64,000 nt of DNA from JACQHC01 sp035559715. GTDB taxonomy: Bacteria; Gemmatimonadota; Gemmatimonadetes; Gemmatimonadales; GWC2-71-9. The first letter of the stretch is position 1; each line of letters opens with the position of its first letter. The notes beneath the pieces are model-generated. The model saw nothing but the letters and a program-made list of their open reading frames with translations, was not told where the DNA came from and did no database searches. The stretch is from NCBI GenBank assembly GCA_035559715.1, contig DATMAW010000161.1, forward strand, positions 14,212 through 78,211, written 5' to 3'. The position numbers and the translations under genes are program-made. This document shows, one piece after another, positions 18,544 to 27,180 of this stretch.

Positions 18544-18760
18544 TGGGAGGGTCCGTCCGTGTCACATCGTTCGACGCCCGAACCGGCGAATTGGTTGCGG
18601 CGTTCCCAAGTGTTACGGTCGGCGTCGCTCGACGGCCGTCTGGGTCGCCCTATCGCCACCCGGGACTTCGCGGCAGTTTTTGGCGCGGCCGCGCTCGCCA
18701 TCCACGGCGCCCCTGAAGTGGCGCCGGATCAGCGGCCGGACCCGGAACCGGAGATCAGCC

Positions 18761-18973
18761 ATGGCGGAAAGCGTCTACAAGGTGATCGAGTTGATCGGCA
18801 CGAGTACCCAGTCGTGGGAGAAGGCCGCCGCGGCGGCCGTTGCCCGTGCCGCGAAAACGCTGCGGGACCTGCGCGTTGCGGAGGTGGTGCAACTCGACAT
18901 GGTGCTCGACGACGGGAAGATCGAGACCTACCGCGCCAAGATCCGAGTGTCATTCAAGTATGAAGGGGAGTGA
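18761..18973 (+). CDS. Dodecin family flavin-binding protein
   Basis: 70 residues from ATG at 18761, the start giving the family opening MAESVYKVIELIGTS. Dodecins form 12-subunit shells that store riboflavin, FMN or CoA in the cytoplasm. Size, the SWEKAAAAAV helix and the closing strand YRAKIRVSFKYE match. Its last 14 bases overlap the start of the next gene in another frame. Confidence 0.9.
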   Translation: MAESVYKVIELIGTSTQSWEKAAAAAVARAAKTLRDLRVAEVVQLDMVLDDGKIETYRAKIRVSFKYEGE

Positions 18974-20213
18974 CTTGCACCGCTTCGTGACGGCGATCGC
19001 GGCTGCCGCCATCGTCCTGACGCCGCGGGGAAGCGAGGCACAGGCGCCGGTCGTCCTTCACGCCGGCAGGTTGATTGACGGCCGGGGCGGCACGCAGCGG
19101 AACGTCGCGGTCGTCGTCCAGGGCTCCCAGATCCAACGCATCGAACCGTGGTCAGGACAGACCGCGACGTACGACCTTTCGGGCTTGACGGTGCTGCCGG
19201 GGCTGATTGACACGCACGTCCACATCACGTCGCATTTCGGCAAGGACGGGCGTGCGAGCAACGAAGGCGAGACACCGGCCGAGCAGGCGCTCTACGCCGC
19301 GGCGAACGCCTACGTCACGCTGATGGCCGGGTACACCACGGTGCAGTCCATTGGAGCCCCGCTCGACGTTCCCCTGCGAGACGCCATCGCCCGCGGCGTG
19401 CTCCCGGGCCCGCGGCTCCTAACGTCCATCTCCTCGCTCACCGACACCGCCATGCCGCCGGCGCAGATCCGTCGGTGGGTTGGCGAGATGGCGGCGCGAG
19501 GCGCCGACTTGATCAAGATCTTCGCCTCCAAGAGCATCCGCGAAGGCGGGGCGCAGACGCTGAGCGACGCGCAGATCGCGGCCGCCTGCGAGGCCGCGCG
19601 CGCCGCCGGCAAGCGCATCTGGGTGCACGCGCACGCGGCTTCCGCGGTGCGAGCCGCGGCACTGGCCGGCTGCACGGCCGTGACGCATGGAAGCCAGGTG
19701 ACGGATGAGGAACTGCGTCTCATGGCTCAACACGGAACGTACTTCGAGCCCAACATCGGCCTGGTGTCCCAGAACTACATCGAGAACAAGCCCCGCTATC
19801 TGGGCATTGGCAACTACGACGAGGCCGGCTTTGCCTACATGGAGCGCGGCATCCCAATGAAACTCGCCATGTTCAAGGCCGCGCTGAAGCAGCCGCAACT
19901 GCGTCTCATCATGGGCACCGATGCCACGGCCGGCGCCCATGGCCAGAATGCGCGCGAGACCATGTACCGGGTGCAGGTGGCGGGACAGCCGGCGATGGAC
20001 GCGCTCATCGGGACGACGTCACTCGCCGCCGCGGCGCTCGGCATGGCGGACCGGATCGGTGCCATCGCCTCGGGGATGGACGCCGACATCATCGCCGTAA
20101 ACGGTGACCCGCTGAGCGACATCACCGCGCTCCAGCGGGTGGTGTTCGTGATGAAGGCCGGCAAGGTGTACAAGAACGACCCGGCCGCTGCCGCCTCGGA
20201 GGCCCGGCGCTGA
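18960..20213 (+). CDS. Exported amidohydrolase (imidazolonepropionase / prolidase-like group)
   Basis: 417 residues. ATG at 18960 overlaps the dodecin gene by 14 bases; a TTG at 18975 is an alternative start. A signal peptide ends near SEAQA. The barrel carries the metal motif DTHVHI, a strand ADLIKIFASKS whose Lys can bridge the two metals, HAHAA, THGSQ and the late GTDATAG Asp. This is the amidohydrolase subgroup of exported cyclic imide hydrolases and Xaa-Pro dipeptidases. Substrate not predictable. An amidase follows after 59 bases on the same strand, suggesting shared use of amide compounds. Confidence 0.85.
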   Translation: MKGSDLHRFVTAIAAAAIVLTPRGSEAQAPVVLHAGRLIDGRGGTQRNVAVVVQGSQIQRIEPWSGQTATYDLSGLTVLPGLIDTHVHITSHFGKDGRASNEGETPAEQALYAAANAYVTLMAGYTTVQSIGAPLDVPLRDAIARGVLPGPRLLTSISSLTDTAMPPAQIRRWVGEMAARGADLIKIFASKSIREGGAQTLSDAQIAAACEAARAAGKRIWVHAHAASAVRAAALAGCTAVTHGSQVTDEELRLMAQHGTYFEPNIGLVSQNYIENKPRYLGIGNYDEAGFAYMERGIPMKLAMFKAALKQPQLRLIMGTDATAGAHGQNARETMYRVQVAGQPAMDALIGTTSLAAAALGMADRIGAIASGMDADIIAVNGDPLSDITALQRVVFVMKAGKVYKNDPAAAASEARR

Positions 20214-20272
20214 CTCGCGGCGCCACGCGGGAGGTCGTCGGAACCGCCACCCGGCGCATCGGGTGGCGGTCC

Positions 20273-21874
20273 GTGCTGCTACGGGCCACCGTACTGTTCG
20301 CGCCCCTCTGCACCGAATGCGTGCTGCTCCCCGCGCAAGCGCTGGCACAGGCTGCCGGAGCGCCGGCCCCGGCTCCAGCTACCAGTCCGTCTGGTTTCAC
20401 CATTGAGGAAGCCACGATCGCGGAGATCCAGGCCGCCTTCAGGTCTGGCGGCCTCACCTGTCGGGGTCTGGTCGAGCAGTACCTCCGCCGCATCGAGGCG
20501 TACGACAAGAACGGTCCGGCTCTGAACGCGATCGTCGTCGTGAACCCCGGCGCTCTGCAAACGGCAGACTCGCTGGATGGAGTCTTCCGCCGCAACGGTC
20601 CGATCGGGGCGCTTCACTGCGTTCCCATCATCGTCAAGGACAACTTCGAGACGGTGGACCTGCCCACCACCGCGGGCTCCCTGTCGCTCGAGGGGTTCGT
20701 GTCCGGCCGCGATGCCTTTCAAGTCCGCCGCGTGCGCGAAGCAGGGGCGATTGTACTCGCGAAGTCCAACATGGCAGAATTCGCGTTCAGTCCGTACGAG
20801 ACCGTGAACTCCATCCTGCCGGGCTACACCAAGAACCCCTACGCGCTTGATCGCGTGACGGCAGGTTCGAGCGGCGGCACGGCGGCGGCGGTGGCCGCCA
20901 ACTGCGGCGCGGTGGGACTCGGCACGGACACGGGCAACTCCATCCGCGGCCCGTCGTCCCATCAGGCGCTCGTGGGGATCCGCTCGACCATGGGGCTCAC
21001 CAGTCGCTCCGGAGTCGTGCCGCTCAACCTTGCGGCGGACATTGCCGGACCCATGGCGCGGACGGTGGCCGACGCGGTGGCGGTATTTCAGGTGATCGCA
21101 GGGTACGACCCCGACGATCCCGTGACCGAGGCCAGTCGCGGGCGAGAGATTCCGAACTACGCGGCGTCGCTCGTGAAGGACGGGCTGCGGGGGGCGCGGA
21201 TTGGCGTCTTGCGCCAGGCGTACGAGCGACCCACCGCCGATGCCGAGGTGCTGCGGGTGTTTACCCGCGCGCTCGAGGACATGCGGGAGGCCGGCGCCAC
21301 CATCGTGGACACCGTGTTGATCCCCGAGCTGGACTCGCTGCGACAGGCACAGACCGGCTCGTGCAGCCGATTCAAGTACGACTTCGAGCGCTGGATGGCG
21401 AGCACCGGGGGCCGCACACCCGTGAAAGACCTGGCGGAAATCATCCGGAGCGGGCGGTTCCATCCGTCCATCCGCCAGCGATTGGAGCAAGCGGAGGCCG
21501 CCGCGCTGCCGCCGGATCGCAGTCCCGGGTGCGAAAGCAATCAGCGGTTCCGCGAGGGGCTACGAGCCGCCGTGTTGCGGGTCCTGGATCGCCACCGCCT
21601 CGACGCGCTAGTGTACCCCACCTGGAGCAATCCCCCGCGCCTGATTGGCGACCTGAACACGCCCCATGGCGACAACAGCCAGCTGTTCTCCCCGGCCACG
21701 GGCTGGCCCGCCATTCAAGTGCCCATGGGATACACGCGGGGCGGGACGCTGCCGGCCGGCATCACGTTCTTCGGACGCGCCTGGAGCGAACCCCTGCTGA
21801 TTCGATTAGCGTTCGGCTACGAACAGACCACGCGCCATCGGCGCCCGCCACCAACGACCCCTCCCCTTCGATGA
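20273..21874 (+). CDS. Exported amidase-signature hydrolase
   Basis: 533 residues from a GTG at 20273, then a signal peptide (ends near ALAQA). The Ser-cisSer-Lys triad is present: Lys in VPIIVKDNFET near residue 122, cis-Ser in AGSSGGTA near 200, nucleophile Ser in GTDTGNSIRGP near 225. The family hydrolyses linear amides in the periplasm or outside. Its stop overlaps the start of the GGDEF gene (ATGA), so the two are translationally coupled. Confidence 0.92.
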   Translation: MLLRATVLFAPLCTECVLLPAQALAQAAGAPAPAPATSPSGFTIEEATIAEIQAAFRSGGLTCRGLVEQYLRRIEAYDKNGPALNAIVVVNPGALQTADSLDGVFRRNGPIGALHCVPIIVKDNFETVDLPTTAGSLSLEGFVSGRDAFQVRRVREAGAIVLAKSNMAEFAFSPYETVNSILPGYTKNPYALDRVTAGSSGGTAAAVAANCGAVGLGTDTGNSIRGPSSHQALVGIRSTMGLTSRSGVVPLNLAADIAGPMARTVADAVAVFQVIAGYDPDDPVTEASRGREIPNYAASLVKDGLRGARIGVLRQAYERPTADAEVLRVFTRALEDMREAGATIVDTVLIPELDSLRQAQTGSCSRFKYDFERWMASTGGRTPVKDLAEIIRSGRFHPSIRQRLEQAEAAALPPDRSPGCESNQRFREGLRAAVLRVLDRHRLDALVYPTWSNPPRLIGDLNTPHGDNSQLFSPATGWPAIQVPMGYTRGGTLPAGITFFGRAWSEPLLIRLAFGYEQTTRHRRPPPTTPPLR

Positions 21875-23565
21875 CCGAGCCTGCCGCGAAGCGAATCTCC
21901 ACGAGTGTCTGGGAAGGTGCGGTGTCGAGCGCCCTCTCCCGAGCTCGGCTGACAGGCATCAAGAACCAGCTCGTGGCCTTCACGATCACCGCCACGCTGC
22001 TCCCCGGGCTCGCCACGGCGTGGATTTCGTACACACAAAACCGGCGCTCCCTGATCGAGAAGATCTCCCAGGAATTGGTGAGCGCGGCGTCGCAGGCCGC
22101 CCGAGAGGTCGATCTATGGACGAAGGGACGGCTATACGAGCTGCGCGTGTTCGGGAGCTCGTACGAGGTGTCGGAGAACCTGGACCGAATGCAGCGCGGT
22201 CAGGGGAGTCAGGCACGCGTTCGCCTGCGCGACTATCTGGAGTCCGTGAACGAACGGGTGGAGGATTACGACGAGCTGCTCGTGGTGGATCCCTCGGGCA
22301 GGGCCGTGGCCTCGAGCGAGTCGCAACCGGGAGCAATCCGGCTGCCCGAGAACTGGCAGCGCCGCCTGCGAACCGACGAGGTGGTGGTCGGTGACCCTTA
22401 CCGCGACCACGACGGAGTGACTCGCCTTGCGATCGCGGTCCCGGTCATCGCCCCGAGCGGCCGGTTCTTTGGAGGAATCGTCGCCCGCACCAATCTCAAG
22501 TCCATGAGTCAGGGACTCGCCGGCCTGAAGCCCGGAGGCTCCGGCCACATCTCGATCGTGGATCGGTCGGGCGTCGTGATCGCCGCCAACGTCGAGGCGG
22601 ACTCCATGCTCCCGGCCGCTGCCGCCGGCCGACTGCGCGCTGCGGGCGACACGGCGGTCGAGTATCGCGACGCGCGGGGCGTGCCGGTCTTGGGAAGTCT
22701 CGTCGAGGTCCCGCAGGTCGGCTGGTCTGTCGTCGCGGCCATCCCCCGGGCTGTGGCGTACGCGCAGGTGACCCGCCTCCGTAACGTCACGCTCTTGCTT
22801 CTCGCGGCACTGCTCGTGCTCGTGGGGGCCCTCGCCTATGGCCTTGGCGCGCTGATGGTTCGCCCGCTGAATCGCCTGACTCGGGGGGCAGCGCAGGTAG
22901 CCGGTGGCGATCTCGCCGTGGACCTGCCGGTGACCGCGAGCGGCGAGATCGGATACCTGACGCGCGTGTTCAACGACATGGTCGTGAGGCTGCGCGAGTC
23001 GCGACGCGAGCTGGAGCGACTGAGTGTGACCGACATACTGACGGGGCTGTCCAATCGCCGCCATCTGCTCACGGCCCTGGACCAGGAGATCCGCCGGAGC
23101 GCCCGTCATGAGCGCCCGTGCACGGTGCTGATGATCGACGTGGATCACTTCAAGCGGTACAACGACACCTACGGACACCTGGCCGGGGATGAAGTCTTAG
23201 CACGCGTGGGCAAACTGCTGAAGGAAGCCGTGCGCGTGCTGGACGTGCCGGCGCGCTACGGTGGAGAGGAGTTCGCCGTGGTGCTATCGGAAACCGACCT
23301 GGAAGGCGGCGCCGAAGTGGCCGAGCGCATCCGCACGCGCGTGGCGCAGGAACAGTTCACGGTGGAGGGAGGATCTGCGAGCGTGACCCTGAGTATCGGC
23401 GTCGCGTCATTCCCGGACCAGGGCGAGACCGCCCAGGCGCTGCTGTCCGCCGCCGACGCGGCGCTCTACCAGGCGAAGAAGAAAGGTCGTAACTGCGTTG
23501 TGACCGCGAGCCCGCCCACCGAGCAGAAACCCCGCCGGTCGAGGGGGACTATTTCACGCTCGTAA
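21871..23565 (+). CDS. Membrane diguanylate cyclase (Cache-HAMP-GGDEF)
   Basis: 564 residues from ATG at 21871; the start choice gives a short cytoplasmic tail, a first helix (about 32-50), an extracytoplasmic Cache-type sensor (about 55-305), a second helix (about 307-330), a HAMP region (MVRPLNRLTRGAAQVAGG) and a GGDEF domain. The active site is GGEEF at about 464-468. An RVLD motif precedes it by exactly five residues, so the product-inhibition I-site is kept. It makes cyclic di-GMP in response to an external ligand. Coupled by ATGA to the amidase; overlaps the convergent lipoprotein gene by 17 bases. Confidence 0.92.
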   Translation: MTEPAAKRISTSVWEGAVSSALSRARLTGIKNQLVAFTITATLLPGLATAWISYTQNRRSLIEKISQELVSAASQAAREVDLWTKGRLYELRVFGSSYEVSENLDRMQRGQGSQARVRLRDYLESVNERVEDYDELLVVDPSGRAVASSESQPGAIRLPENWQRRLRTDEVVVGDPYRDHDGVTRLAIAVPVIAPSGRFFGGIVARTNLKSMSQGLAGLKPGGSGHISIVDRSGVVIAANVEADSMLPAAAAGRLRAAGDTAVEYRDARGVPVLGSLVEVPQVGWSVVAAIPRAVAYAQVTRLRNVTLLLLAALLVLVGALAYGLGALMVRPLNRLTRGAAQVAGGDLAVDLPVTASGEIGYLTRVFNDMVVRLRESRRELERLSVTDILTGLSNRRHLLTALDQEIRRSARHERPCTVLMIDVDHFKRYNDTYGHLAGDEVLARVGKLLKEAVRVLDVPARYGGEEFAVVLSETDLEGGAEVAERIRTRVAQEQFTVEGGSASVTLSIGVASFPDQGETAQALLSAADAALYQAKKKGRNCVVTASPPTEQKPRRSRGTISRS

Positions 23566-24295
23566 TCAGGTTGTGGAAGATCCAGCCGCGCCGTCCCTGG
23601 TCATCACTGACGCGGACCCACTGACCCGAGTACGAGTGCGCGAGGACCACCGCTCCGCGCTCCAGCGTGAACGCCACGCCGAATCGCGTTCCCGGCCCGT
23701 TCCGCACGTTGCCCCGCCCGGTGAGCCTGAGGCGCAATGGCACACTGAAACGAACTTCCCCCGGCAGGAGTGAATCCCCCGCCGACTCGGCCAGACGCCC
23801 GCGGGCCGTGGACGCGGCCGTCTTGGCCTGATTCGCGAGGTACACTGACCCACCGAAGTTCTGCCGGTTGAATTCCCCGCTGCTCATCTCGAGCAAGCGT
23901 TTGGCCTGCGCGTATTCCGCGGCCGTCCGGCCGCCGGGCCTGGTCTCGAGCTGCTGGACGGCCACCTCGGCCTCCGCCATAGCCGACGCCGCTTCGGCTC
24001 GCGTCGCGAGCGTTTGCAGCCGCGCCATGGAGCGGACGACCTCCCGGATCGCGGCATCCACTTGCTCGCGCAGATCGGCGATTTCGGCGTCCTTGCCGAG
24101 CAACTGGAGTTGGAGCATCGCGACCCGTTGTTCGAGATCTCGATCCGCAGCCGCGGCCACGTGCACCGTGTCCACGATCCGAACGGTGTCTGGTGGTGGG
24201 GCCGGCGCCATGGCGACCGGCGCGGGCTTGGCAGCGCAGGCGGCAAGCAAGGCGGCCGCCATCAGTGGGGCGAAAAGACGTGCGGAGGGAAGCAT
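23549..24295 (-). CDS. SH3-domain lipoprotein with coiled coil
   Basis: 248 residues. Lipobox LAAC (Cys near residue 20), a Pro-rich stretch, an Ala/Glu/Arg coiled coil at about 45-110, a helical pair with SGEFNRQNFGGSVYLA, and a C-terminal bacterial SH3 domain (about 188-248: GNVRNGPGTRFGVAFTLERGA at its core, trimmed). SH3b modules usually bind cell-wall peptides. Likely anchored in the outer or inner membrane facing the periplasm. Its 3' end overlaps the diguanylate cyclase end by 17 bases. Confidence 0.75.
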   Translation of the reverse strand: MLPSARLFAPLMAAALLAACAAKPAPVAMAPAPPPDTVRIVDTVHVAAAADRDLEQRVAMLQLQLLGKDAEIADLREQVDAAIREVVRSMARLQTLATRAEAASAMAEAEVAVQQLETRPGGRTAAEYAQAKRLLEMSSGEFNRQNFGGSVYLANQAKTAASTARGRLAESAGDSLLPGEVRFSVPLRLRLTGRGNVRNGPGTRFGVAFTLERGAVVLAHSYSGQWVRVSDDQGRRGWIFHNLITSVK

Positions 24296-24344
24296 CGAGC
24301 GAATCGCATTGAACGTGGGATCGCGCGAAGCTACGGTTGGGCCC

Positions 24345-24470
24345 CTACTCCCGCAACGCCCGGACCACGGGCATCGCGGCCCGGCGAGCCGGGAGGAATC
24401 CCCCGAGGAGACCCATCACGACGCCGAAGATCACGCCCGACAACAACAGTCCCGGCGTGACCCGAAACCC
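24345..24470 (-). pseudogene. C-terminal remnant of an FtsX/MacB-type ABC permease
   Basis: Forty-one in-frame codons ending in TAG read as a hydrophobic helix GLLLSGVIFGVVMGLLGG followed by FLPARRAAMPVVRALRE, a very typical closing segment of MacB/FtsX permeases (the PARRAA...P...LR motif). Upstream on the minus strand the frame turns into non-matching sequence (RCAATS) and no helix or ATPase can be traced, so the rest of the gene is lost. The 399-base stretch 24296-24694 holds nothing else recognised. Confidence 0.55.
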
Positions 24471-24694
24471 CGACGTCGCCGCGCAACGCCCGCCGCACGG
24501 CAGGAGGCGCGTCGCGGTCAATCCGGCGCTTCGACAGGTCGTGCTCGAACGACGCCATCCGAGCCGGGGCGAGATCGTGTAGGGGCGCTGGAAACATCAC
24601 GCTCCCGCCCCCGCTTGACCGTGGCGTCCCGGCGCGGTCTATTGGTCACCGTTCGCACCCACTCCACCGAACTCCACCGCTCCAGCACTATCAC

Positions 24695-25951
24695 GTGACC
24701 GCCCGCGTCCTCGTCGCGCTGCTCATGGGACTGGCGCTCGGCATCGGCGGGGCCGCGCTGGGCGGCCGGTCGCTGGCAATCGCCTTGGCCTTCGAACCGC
24801 TCGGCACGCTGTGGACCAACGCCATTCGCATGACCGTGATTCCGCTCGTCGTGGCGCTGGTCATCACCGGTGTCGCCGAGCACTCCGACCTGCGGCGCAT
24901 CGGCCGGATGGGCGGCCTCGCCGCCCCCGTGTTCGTGGGGCTGTTGCTCGCGGGCGGCCTGTTCACCCTGGCCGTGGCCCCGCTGTCGCTCGACCTGCTG
25001 AACGTGACGCCGGCTGCTGCGGAGAGTCTCCGTGCCGGCGCGGCTGCGACGACAGCTCCGACACCAATGCCCTCGCTGACCCAGCGCCTGGTCGAGACCA
25101 TTCCGGCTAATCCCATCAAAGCGGCCGCGGATGGCAGCATGCTCCCGGTCGTGGTATTCGCGCTCGTGTTCGCATTGGCCCTCACGCGCCTGGGTCCGGC
25201 GAGGCGGGAACCTGTGGTCCGCCTGTTTCAGTCGGTGAGCGAGACCATGCTCACGATCGTACGGTGGGTCCTGGCCGTGGCGCCCGTCGGCATCTTCGCC
25301 CTGGCCCTGGCACTCGGCGCCCGGATGGGCGCGGCGGCGGCTGGCGCGCTGGTTCACTACATCCTGACGCTGTCCGCCGTGATGCTGGTGTACACGCTGC
25401 TCTTGTATCTCATCGCGGGGCTATTCGGGGCCGTGCCGATCCGCCAGTTCGCCTCTGCCGTCGCCCCGGCACAGGCAGTGGCTTTCAGCTCAAGGTCCTC
25501 GCTCGCCGCGCTCCCCGCGTTGATCGCCGGCGCGCGAGACCGACTCAGCGCCCCCCCGGCCGTCACGGGCTTCGCGCTCCCGCTGGGGGTGTCCGTGTTC
25601 CGAGTGAACGTGCCACTCGCGTGGGTCGTGGGCGTCTTGTTCCTCGGCAAGCTCTACGGCGTGAGCGTTGGGCTGGGTGCAATGTTTGGTCTCGTCGTCA
25701 CCTCCACGTTGATCAGTTTCAGCGTGCCCGGGATCCCCAGCGCGAGCCTGTTCCTGCTGGCGCCGGTGCTGGTCGAGCTGGGCCTGCCCGCCGAAGGCGC
25801 CGGGATCCTCATCGCGGTTGACGCGATCCCGGACATGTTCAAGACCACCGCGAATGTCACGGCGCACATGACGGCGGCCGTGATCCTCGCCCGTTCCGAG
25901 CGACGTCCACTCTCTCAAGGCACTGTTACGACTCATGAAGCGAGTACCTGA
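24695..25951 (+). CDS. Dicarboxylate/amino acid:cation symporter family (DAACS)
   Basis: 418 residues, GTG start. Strongly hydrophobic with about eight helices plus two re-entrant hairpins, as in the glutamate/C4-dicarboxylate family. The first hairpin serine run is present as SSRSSLAALPA, but the usual NMDGT substrate motif is replaced by SVFRVN, so the substrate probably differs from glutamate or C4-dicarboxylates. Late motif IPGIPSASLF matches the family. Uses an ion gradient to import small acids. Overlaps the start of the epimerase by 17 bases. Confidence 0.88.
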   Translation: MTARVLVALLMGLALGIGGAALGGRSLAIALAFEPLGTLWTNAIRMTVIPLVVALVITGVAEHSDLRRIGRMGGLAAPVFVGLLLAGGLFTLAVAPLSLDLLNVTPAAAESLRAGAAATTAPTPMPSLTQRLVETIPANPIKAAADGSMLPVVVFALVFALALTRLGPARREPVVRLFQSVSETMLTIVRWVLAVAPVGIFALALALGARMGAAAAGALVHYILTLSAVMLVYTLLLYLIAGLFGAVPIRQFASAVAPAQAVAFSSRSSLAALPALIAGARDRLSAPPAVTGFALPLGVSVFRVNVPLAWVVGVLFLGKLYGVSVGLGAMFGLVVTSTLISFSVPGIPSASLFLLAPVLVELGLPAEGAGILIAVDAIPDMFKTTANVTAHMTAAVILARSERRPLSQGTVTTHEAST

Positions 25952-27083
25952 CTTCCGTTGGCTCGTCACTGCCGGGCTCGCGCTGCTCGTGGGGTGCGGG
26001 ACCGAGGTCACAAGACACTCCGCTGCGGTGACGCGCGAGCTGTTTGGGTTCCTGCCCAGCGAGGACTCGGTGCACGTTCACACGTTGACCAACGCCAACG
26101 GCCTCGAAGTCCGTGTGGTGGATTACGGAGGAATTATCCTCTCGCTCAAGACACCCGATCGCCACGGTGAGATGGCGGACATCGTGCTGGGTCATGACTC
26201 GCTCGAGGGCTACCTCCAGGCGTCCCCTTACTTCGGCGCCATCGTCGGCCGCTACGCCAATCGCATCGCGCGAGGCCGATTCACGCTGGACGGCCGGACC
26301 TATCGCCTCGCCACCAACAACGGCCCCAACCATCTCCACGGCGGGGTCACCGGATTCGACAAGGCCCTGTGGGCCGCCGAGCCGTTCCAGTCGGACAGCG
26401 GGGTGGGCGTCGTGTTCACGCACACCAGCGGCGACGGTGAGGAGGGCTACCCGGGAACCCTCAGCGTGCGCGTGCGCTATCTGCTCACGGACTCGAATCA
26501 ACTGATCTTCGATTACCACGCCACGACGGACAAACCCACACCGGTCAACCTGACGCAGCACAGCTATTTCAATCTGGCGGGCCACGCGAGCGGGAACATC
26601 CTGCGTCACGTGCTCATGATCAACGCGAGTCACTACACGCCGGTGGATTCCACCCTCATCCCCACGGGCGAGATCGCGCCTGTGGAGGGGACACCGCTGG
26701 ATTTCCGCACGCCGACGCCCATCGGGGCCCGGATCGCCGAAGGTCACGAGCAGCTCCGCCACGGCGGTGGGTACGACCACAACTTCGTGCTGGATCGGGC
26801 GGGGCCGGGCCTGGTGCACGCCGCGCGCGTGGTGGAGCCCGCGAGCGGGCGCACGCTCGACGTCTATACGACCGAGCCGGGACTGCAATTCTACTCCGGC
26901 AATTTCCTCGATAGCACGATCACCGGTAAGAGCGGACAGGTGTATCCGCACCGCGCCGGGTTCTGCCTCGAGACGCAGCACTTTCCGGACTCGCCGAACC
27001 AGCCTTCGTTCCCGTCAACCATTCTCAGGCCCGGCGAGGAGTATCGGTCGCGCACCGTGTGGCGGTTCGGCGTGGAGCGCTGA
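25935..27083 (+). CDS. Aldose 1-epimerase (mutarotase) lipoprotein
   Basis: 382 residues. The signal has a lipobox (LVGC, Cys near residue 17), unusual for this normally cytoplasmic enzyme but seen in envelope-located homologues. Catalyses alpha/beta anomer conversion of hexoses. Catalytic and substrate residues are visible: GRYANRIARG, His in NHLHGG, His in TQHSYFNLAG, and the base Glu in CLETQHFPDSPN. It overlaps the symporter by 17 bases and converges with a glycoside-hydrolase-like gene. Role in periplasmic sugar handling is inferred. Confidence 0.92.
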   Translation: MKRVPDFRWLVTAGLALLVGCGTEVTRHSAAVTRELFGFLPSEDSVHVHTLTNANGLEVRVVDYGGIILSLKTPDRHGEMADIVLGHDSLEGYLQASPYFGAIVGRYANRIARGRFTLDGRTYRLATNNGPNHLHGGVTGFDKALWAAEPFQSDSGVGVVFTHTSGDGEEGYPGTLSVRVRYLLTDSNQLIFDYHATTDKPTPVNLTQHSYFNLAGHASGNILRHVLMINASHYTPVDSTLIPTGEIAPVEGTPLDFRTPTPIGARIAEGHEQLRHGGGYDHNFVLDRAGPGLVHAARVVEPASGRTLDVYTTEPGLQFYSGNFLDSTITGKSGQVYPHRAGFCLETQHFPDSPNQPSFPSTILRPGEEYRSRTVWRFGVER

Positions 27084-27088
27084 CAAGT

Positions 27089-27139
27089 CCAGCAAGCTGC
27101 TGGTAGACGAGCGAGATAGCGAGCGACCGAGCGGGTCGC
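27089..27139. terminator. Two hairpins between convergent genes
   Basis: CCAGCA-AGC-TGCTGG (27089-27103) and GCGACC-GAGCG-GGTCGC (27123-27139) are perfect 6-bp stems in the 97-base gap between the epimerase and the convergent hydrolase-like gene. No T-run follows either stem, so a bidirectional terminator is possible but unproven. Confidence 0.4.
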
Positions 27140-27180
27140 GAGAACCCTGGAGCTCGGTTTTGAGCAGCCGACTGGAGAGG

